A stretch of DNA of 19,086 nt from J088 sp003695505 [NCBI: Candidatus Dadabacteria bacterium] (GTDB taxonomy: Bacteria; J088), in assembly GCA_003695505.1 (NCBI GenBank), contig RFIY01000280.1, positions 1 to 19,086 on the forward strand. The letters are read 5' to 3'. The position numbers and the translations under genes are program-made. The notes beneath the pieces are model-generated. The model had not been told where the DNA came from. It made no database searches and was given only the letters and a program-made list of their open reading frames with translations. How positions within the stretch are numbered: position 1 is the first letter of the stretch; every line of letters starts with the position of its first letter. Of this stretch, positions 15,595 through 19,086 are shown piece after piece.

Positions 15595-17289
15595 TCAGGT
15601 TTCGAGGTATTCCTTGAGCATCTTCGCCTTGACCGGGCTACGCAGCTTGCGCAGCGCCTCGGCTTCGATCTGGCGGATCCGTTCGCGGCTGAGATTGAAG
15701 CTCTTGCCAATCTCTTCGAGCGTGTGCTCGGATTCTCCGCCGATTCCAAATCGCATTTTGATGATCTTTGCCTCACGCGGCGTCAACGTCGAGAGCAGCT
15801 TCAGCGTCTGCTCGGTCAACGACTTGTTCTCGGTCGCCTCACTGGGTGATTCGCTCGACTGGTCGGGGACGAAATAGGCGATGGTGTTCTCATCGCCGGG
15901 ATTGATCGGCTCGTCGAGACTCATCGGCTCACGAACGAGCTTCTTGATCTCCTTGATCTTCTCGACCGTCATATTCATTTCAGCCGCGATCTCTTCATCC
16001 GTGGGTTCGCGGCCGAGCGTCATATGAAGATTCCGGGTGACGCCGATCAAATTGTTGATGATGTCCAGCATGTGGACCGGAATCCGGATCGTCCGCGCCT
16101 TGTTCGCGATCGCGCGCGTGATCGCCTGACGAATCCACCACGTCGCGTAGGTCGAAAATTTGTAGCCCTTGCGGAAATCGAACCGCTCGACCGCCTTCAT
16201 CAGGCCCAGATTCCCTTCCTGAATCAGGTCATTGAGTGGCAGACCGCGGCCGATATATCGTTTTGCGATTGAAATGACCAGTCGCAGGTTGGCCTTCATC
16301 AGGTCGTTACGAGCCGTACGGACTTCGGCTTCCAGTGCCGCCAGTTCGCTATTGAGTTTCGCGAGCTGGCGCCGCGTCATGTCGGTTCTGCCGAGCATAT
16401 TGCGCACCAGACGCTTGCTCATCTTCGCCCGCTGCTCGTATCGTTCGCGCTCCTCGGGAGTTTCCGCGGCCTCGGCCCGCTCAAGATACTGCTGACGTTC
16501 AGCTTCGATCCGCTCGACCTCTTCTTCAAGACGCGCCAGTTCCCGTACGATCTGATGATAGAAGCTGTCTTCGATCAGCAACTTGCGTACATGGAACGCC
16601 AGTTTCCCCCACTCTTTCTCGAGCAGCTCAAGCTGGCGCTTGCGCGCCGGATCCCGGGTCGACATGTCGGCCAGACGTTCCTGGCGTCGCTCCAGAGACT
16701 GAAAGACGCTGACGTAGTAGCCCAGTCGTTCGAGTACGGGCTCCCATTCCGGCAACTCTTCGCGGTCATTCTTGCGCGACCGGAACAGCACCAGATCCTG
16801 CGTGTTCTGTTGCGTCAGTTCGTCATTGCGCGTCAGTTCTTCACCAAGCCGGAACAGAAAGTAGTGATTTTCGGACAGCAGTTCCCGGATCGCCTCTTCG
16901 CCTTCCTTGATCCGCCGCGACAGCGAGACTTCGACCTCTTGTGTGATGAGCGGAATCTCACCCATCTCCTTGAAGTACATGCTGATGCTGTTCAGCGCAC
17001 CGCCGCCTTCGTCGCCGTAAAGATCTTCGTCGACGGAGTCGTTCTTTTCATCTTCATCAGAATCGGTGCTGACGAGCTCGATATTGTTCTGACTGAACAA
17101 TTCGAACGCGCTCATCAGGACTTCCTGCTCGTCGTGGTCGAGTGCGAGCGTCTGCTTGACTTCCTTGTACGTCAGTTGCCCCTGTTCGCGTCCACGCTGG
17201 AGCAGATCCTGCAATACCTCGTCACGGGTCTTGGAACGAACGCGATTTTTTACCTTGGGGCGACGAGAGCCCTTACGTGCCTGTGCCAT
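15595..17289 (-). CDS. rpoD: Housekeeping RNA polymerase sigma factor (sigma-70/RpoD)
   Basis: A 564-residue primary sigma factor that directs RNA polymerase to -35/-10 promoters. Region 1.1 is at about 21-75 ([17 protein letters not shown]), followed by an acidic linker, and region 1.2 at about 97-135 ([15 protein letters not shown]). A large helical non-conserved region covers about 136-325, rich in Glu/Arg. Region 2 covers about 327-400 and includes the -10 binding helix ([18 protein letters not shown]). Region 3 is at about 405-480, and region 4 ends in the helix-turn-helix [30 protein letters not shown]. The presence of regions 1.1 and 1.2 marks it as primary rather than alternative. AAGGA at 17299-17303 lies 9 nt before the ATG. 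No dnaG precedes it; the upstream neighbour is a divergent glycosidase gene. The next gene downstream, hsp70, starts 148 nt after its stop. Confidence 0.97.
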   Translation of the reverse strand: MAQARKGSRRPKVKNRVRSKTRDEVLQDLLQRGREQGQLTYKEVKQTLALDHDEQEVLMSAFELFSQNNIELVSTDSDEDEKNDSVDEDLYGDEGGGALNSISMYFKEMGEIPLITQEVEVSLSRRIKEGEEAIRELLSENHYFLFRLGEELTRNDELTQQNTQDLVLFRSRKNDREELPEWEPVLERLGYYVSVFQSLERRQERLADMSTRDPARKRQLELLEKEWGKLAFHVRKLLIEDSFYHQIVRELARLEEEVERIEAERQQYLERAEAAETPEERERYEQRAKMSKRLVRNMLGRTDMTRRQLAKLNSELAALEAEVRTARNDLMKANLRLVISIAKRYIGRGLPLNDLIQEGNLGLMKAVERFDFRKGYKFSTYATWWIRQAITRAIANKARTIRIPVHMLDIINNLIGVTRNLHMTLGREPTDEEIAAEMNMTVEKIKEIKKLVREPMSLDEPINPGDENTIAYFVPDQSSESPSEATENKSLTEQTLKLLSTLTPREAKIIKMRFGIGGESEHTLEEIGKSFNLSRERIRQIEAEALRKLRSPVKAKMLKEYLET

Positions 17290-17330
17290 GCACTTCAGTC
17301 CTTCTTGCTCATAGTTTTTCTGGCTGATCG

Positions 17331-17365
17331 ACCGGACAAACCAACGCGTCGCCAGCTTGTCCGGT
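17331..17365. repeat. Perfect 9-bp inverted repeat in the rpoD/glycosidase divergent region
   Basis: ACCGGACAA at 17331-17339 and its exact reverse complement TTGTCCGGT at 17357-17365 are separated by 17 bp. The right arm runs into TATACT (17365-17370), a good -10 candidate for the glycosidase. The left arm ends 42 bp from the rpoD start codon. It could be an operator for a dimeric regulator or a hairpin in a leader; sequence alone does not decide. Confidence 0.5.
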
Positions 17366-17370
17366 ATACT
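17365..17370 (+). promoter_or_regulatory. Possible -10 box of the glycoside hydrolase gene
   Basis: TATACT matches TATAAT at 5 of 6 positions and sits 93 nt upstream of the chosen ATG. There is no recognisable -35 at 16-18 nt; that position is filled by the inverted repeat and its spacer. If real, the promoter may need an activator or be blocked by a repressor at the repeat. Confidence 0.3.
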
Positions 17371-17462
17371 GCGTCGGGCAGGTTCGTGGGTTGAAGAATG
17401 GAACGGCTACGGCCGTCAGCGACACAATCTGCCCAGATTACGCACATCCCAACAATGGTACC

Positions 17463-18833
17463 ATGTCAGATCGCACATTTGCAAGAACTCGATATCCAAT
17501 TTTCGCTGCCTGCTTATGCCTTGCAGTTTGTGCCTGTACGTCCGGAACCGCCGCCCCAACCAGCGACATGACGGGGCCTGACCTGGCCGATCGCCTCTGC
17601 GTCAACTCGCACATGCCCGTCGATGACTGCGACGCATCACGGGCTCGTCGCGTGGTCGAGATGGACTGGCTTTCTGACGCAGGCATACGCTGCGTACGAC
17701 TCGATTTCCGATGGTGGCGCATTGAACCGGCCCCCGAGCAGTTCAATTTTGCTGACTACGACCGCGTCATCGACGAGCTTTCCGCGCGCGGCGTGACCAC
17801 TATCGCGCTCGTCTCAGCCGCGCCCGACTGGGCCAGACCCGGTGGAGACAGCACCATTGACCCCGCCATATTCGGGCGATTGATGCGCGTACTCGGACAG
17901 CATTTCGCCGGTCGCATACAATTGTGGGAATTGTGGAACGAGCCAAACTGGATTTTCTGGGAACCCGAACCGGACCTGCACGCTTACGCGCGACTGGCCG
18001 TCTCCGGGGCTACAGCATTACGCGAAGTCAGCGCCTCGGCCATCATCCTGTCCGCCGGCATGCTCTCGCTCGCCGACCTGCTGCGTGGCGAAGCGGTCTG
18101 GCAATCGGTTGACACCACCCTTACAGCCGCCCCGGCTCTGGCCGGGCTGTTGAACGGCATCGCACTCCACCCCTATACCTGGCTGCAAACCTGGCGGCCA
18201 GAACGCTCCGAAGGACCGGAACGTCCGTCCATCGCCGAGATGTTCGATGCCGCCGCCACCGTGACGGCAAACCATCATGTGGGGCACCTGCCGCTCTACG
18301 ATACCGAGACAGGGTGGTCGACGCATCTCGTCGGAGAAACCGACAAGGCGCGTTATCTGGTGCGCGCGGCGCTGATTGCGCTGGCTTCGGGCGCGGCTCG
18401 CTTTACGGCATTCAATCTGAGCGGTGCCGACCCTGCTGAATCCGTGCCGGCCGCCGCCGAGACTGGTTACGGCCTGCTGCGATGGGATCCCGATCCGCTG
18501 GACAGCGACATCCCGGCGCCCGAGCCAGCGGGCATCGCGTTCGCCCGCCTGGCGCGCCTGCTGCAGCAATGCTGGCTGATCCATGATTCGGCGTGGACGT
18601 GGATCCCACGCGGCGATGGCCTGTTTTCCGTGACCTGCCGATCTGCGGATCGGCTTGTGCGGTTTCTCTGGACGTCGGAACCGGAACGAACCGTAACCGT
18701 GGCTGTCCCAACGCCATCCGGTTTCGCTCCAGTCTCGGCAACGACACTGGTGTCCGTGACGCCCGCAAACGTCATCGCACGACAAGCGCTGGTCGGCGAC
18801 GATCCGCTGATTCTCGAGTATCGTAGCCGTTGA
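17463..18833 (+). CDS. Secreted/lipoprotein clan GH-A glycoside hydrolase (GH39/GH5-like)
   Basis: A 456-residue TIM-barrel glycosidase. Start at ATG 17463 gives a good export signal (MSDRTFARTRYPIFAACLCL, then AVCAC), with a plausible lipobox Cys near residue 27. A TTG-initiated longer form from 17391 would bury the signal, though no Shine-Dalgarno supports either start. Catalytic residues are clear for clan GH-A: Asn159-Glu160 in WELWNEPNW (acid/base) and Glu282 in YDTETGWS (nucleophile), 122 residues apart. Earlier barrel signatures are GIRCVRLDFRWWRIEP and the W/F/Y-rich FNFADYDRVIDEL; IALHPYTW lies between the two glutamates. A beta-rich C-terminal part (about 380-456, RLVRFLWTSEPERTVTV) looks like the accessory sandwich of GH39-type xylosidases. 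Exact family and sugar are not determined. It is transcribed divergently from rpoD and converges on the SCP2 gene. Confidence 0.85.
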   Translation: MSDRTFARTRYPIFAACLCLAVCACTSGTAAPTSDMTGPDLADRLCVNSHMPVDDCDASRARRVVEMDWLSDAGIRCVRLDFRWWRIEPAPEQFNFADYDRVIDELSARGVTTIALVSAAPDWARPGGDSTIDPAIFGRLMRVLGQHFAGRIQLWELWNEPNWIFWEPEPDLHAYARLAVSGATALREVSASAIILSAGMLSLADLLRGEAVWQSVDTTLTAAPALAGLLNGIALHPYTWLQTWRPERSEGPERPSIAEMFDAAATVTANHHVGHLPLYDTETGWSTHLVGETDKARYLVRAALIALASGAARFTAFNLSGADPAESVPAAAETGYGLLRWDPDPLDSDIPAPEPAGIAFARLARLLQQCWLIHDSAWTWIPRGDGLFSVTCRSADRLVRFLWTSEPERTVTVAVPTPSGFAPVSATTLVSVTPANVIARQALVGDDPLILEYRSR

Positions 18834-18841
18834 CGATAAAC

Positions 18842-18868
18842 AAAAAAGCCGGCGCCAGGCGCCGGCTT
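18842..18868 (-). terminator. Rho-independent terminator of the SCP2-domain gene
   Basis: An AGCCGGCGC stem with CAG/CTG loop and matching GCGCCGGCT (arms 18847-18855 and 18859-18867) is followed, in the minus-strand sense, by six Ts (18847-18842). It begins about 29 nt after the SCP2 stop codon. On the plus strand the same hairpin, 13 nt after the glycosidase stop, has only a short TT tail, so it may also slow that convergent transcript. Confidence 0.85.
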
Positions 18869-18896
18869 CAGTTAAAGCAAAGACGAAGATCTGAAA

Positions 18897-19086
18897 TCAG
18901 TCGGTGATCGCCGAGATCTTCTTGCCAAGCTCGATCTGCTCGGGAGACGGCGGCACGGCCTGAATCTGCATGATCACGGACATATCACCCTCGACCTGAA
19001 TCTGGCCAGCCATAAAGGCCTGCATGCCGGCCTGCTGATCGCCTTCGATGAACATCTTCTTGGCGATTTCAAACGGAATCTTCAGC
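18897..19086 (-). CDS. SCP2 sterol-binding domain protein, C-terminal part only
   Basis: The last 63 codons of a minus-strand gene whose start lies beyond the right edge. The visible part reads KIPFEIAKKMFIEGDQQAG, then MQAFMAGQIQVEGDMSVIMQ, and ends SPEQIELGKKISAITD. The 'AF..G.I.VEGDM...M..Q' pattern is the conserved end of the SCP2 fold, a small lipid or sterol carrier used in lipid transfer and metabolism. No signal can be judged as the N-terminus is missing. The stop TGA is at 18897-18899 and a strong terminator follows, so it ends its transcript. Confidence 0.85.
   Translation of the reverse strand, partial: LKIPFEIAKKMFIEGDQQAGMQAFMAGQIQVEGDMSVIMQIQAVPPSPEQIELGKKISAITD

Noticed and set aside
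17311-17339. TTGTCC with AACTAT on the minus strand as an rpoD promoter
   Set aside because: The match is poor (4 and 3 of 6). The start site would fall almost on the Shine-Dalgarno, leaving a leader of about 15 nt.

Overview
The window reads as a piece of chromosome from a GC-rich, diderm bacterium. Two or three lipoproteins with lipoboxes, an FG-GAP surface or periplasmic protein, a SpoIID-type lipoprotein, and the MetRS and sigma-70 styles all fit the former Deltaproteobacteria (Myxococcota and relatives) or a neighbouring uncultured lineage. This placement is inference from protein style; there is no rRNA or other marker here to settle it. No tRNA, rRNA, CRISPR array, insertion sequence or phage gene was seen.

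Layout. (1) 1-3011, minus strand: a very large FG-GAP repeat protein that runs off the left edge. It has a GTG start with a strong Shine-Dalgarno, an N-terminal membrane or secretion segment, a roughly 270-residue leader domain and at least twelve tandem calcium-motif repeats. (2) 3012-3477: intergenic, with a possible promoter for gene 1. (3) 3478-6088, minus: a compact three-gene operon of a DUF445 membrane protein, a subfamily-I haloalkane dehalogenase with a complete catalytic pentad, and a small helical DUF6918-like protein. (4) 6206-8677, plus, divergent from (3): a type-B carboxylesterase with a signal or lipoprotein leader, followed 15 nt later by a DUF3891 protein. (5) 8731-17289, minus: an information-processing block read in the order rpoD, lidless Hsp70/DnaK paralogue, SpoIID-domain lipoprotein, tmk, holB-type clamp-loader subunit, metG. 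The four genes from hsp70 to holB overlap by 1, 4 and 8 nt, and metG follows after 33 nt, so this is almost certainly one transcript; rpoD lies 148 nt upstream of it. (6) 17463-18833, plus, divergent from rpoD: a predicted secreted or lipoprotein clan GH-A glycoside hydrolase. (7) 18897-19086, minus: the C-terminal end of an SCP2 sterol-carrier domain protein, followed by a strong rho-independent terminator.

How the genes fit together. The hsp70-spoIID-tmk-holB-metG run joins protein folding, envelope remodelling, dTTP synthesis, replisome loading and tRNA charging directly downstream of the housekeeping sigma factor, which suggests growth-linked expression. The dehalogenase/DUF445 operon and the esterase/DUF3891 pair share one divergent intergenic region and look like accessory catabolic or detoxification units. 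I see no clear new defence or mobile system. The most interesting leads are the lidless Hsp70 co-expressed with a SpoIID lipoprotein, the dehalogenase-DUF445 pairing, and a perfect inverted repeat in the rpoD/glycosidase divergent region.
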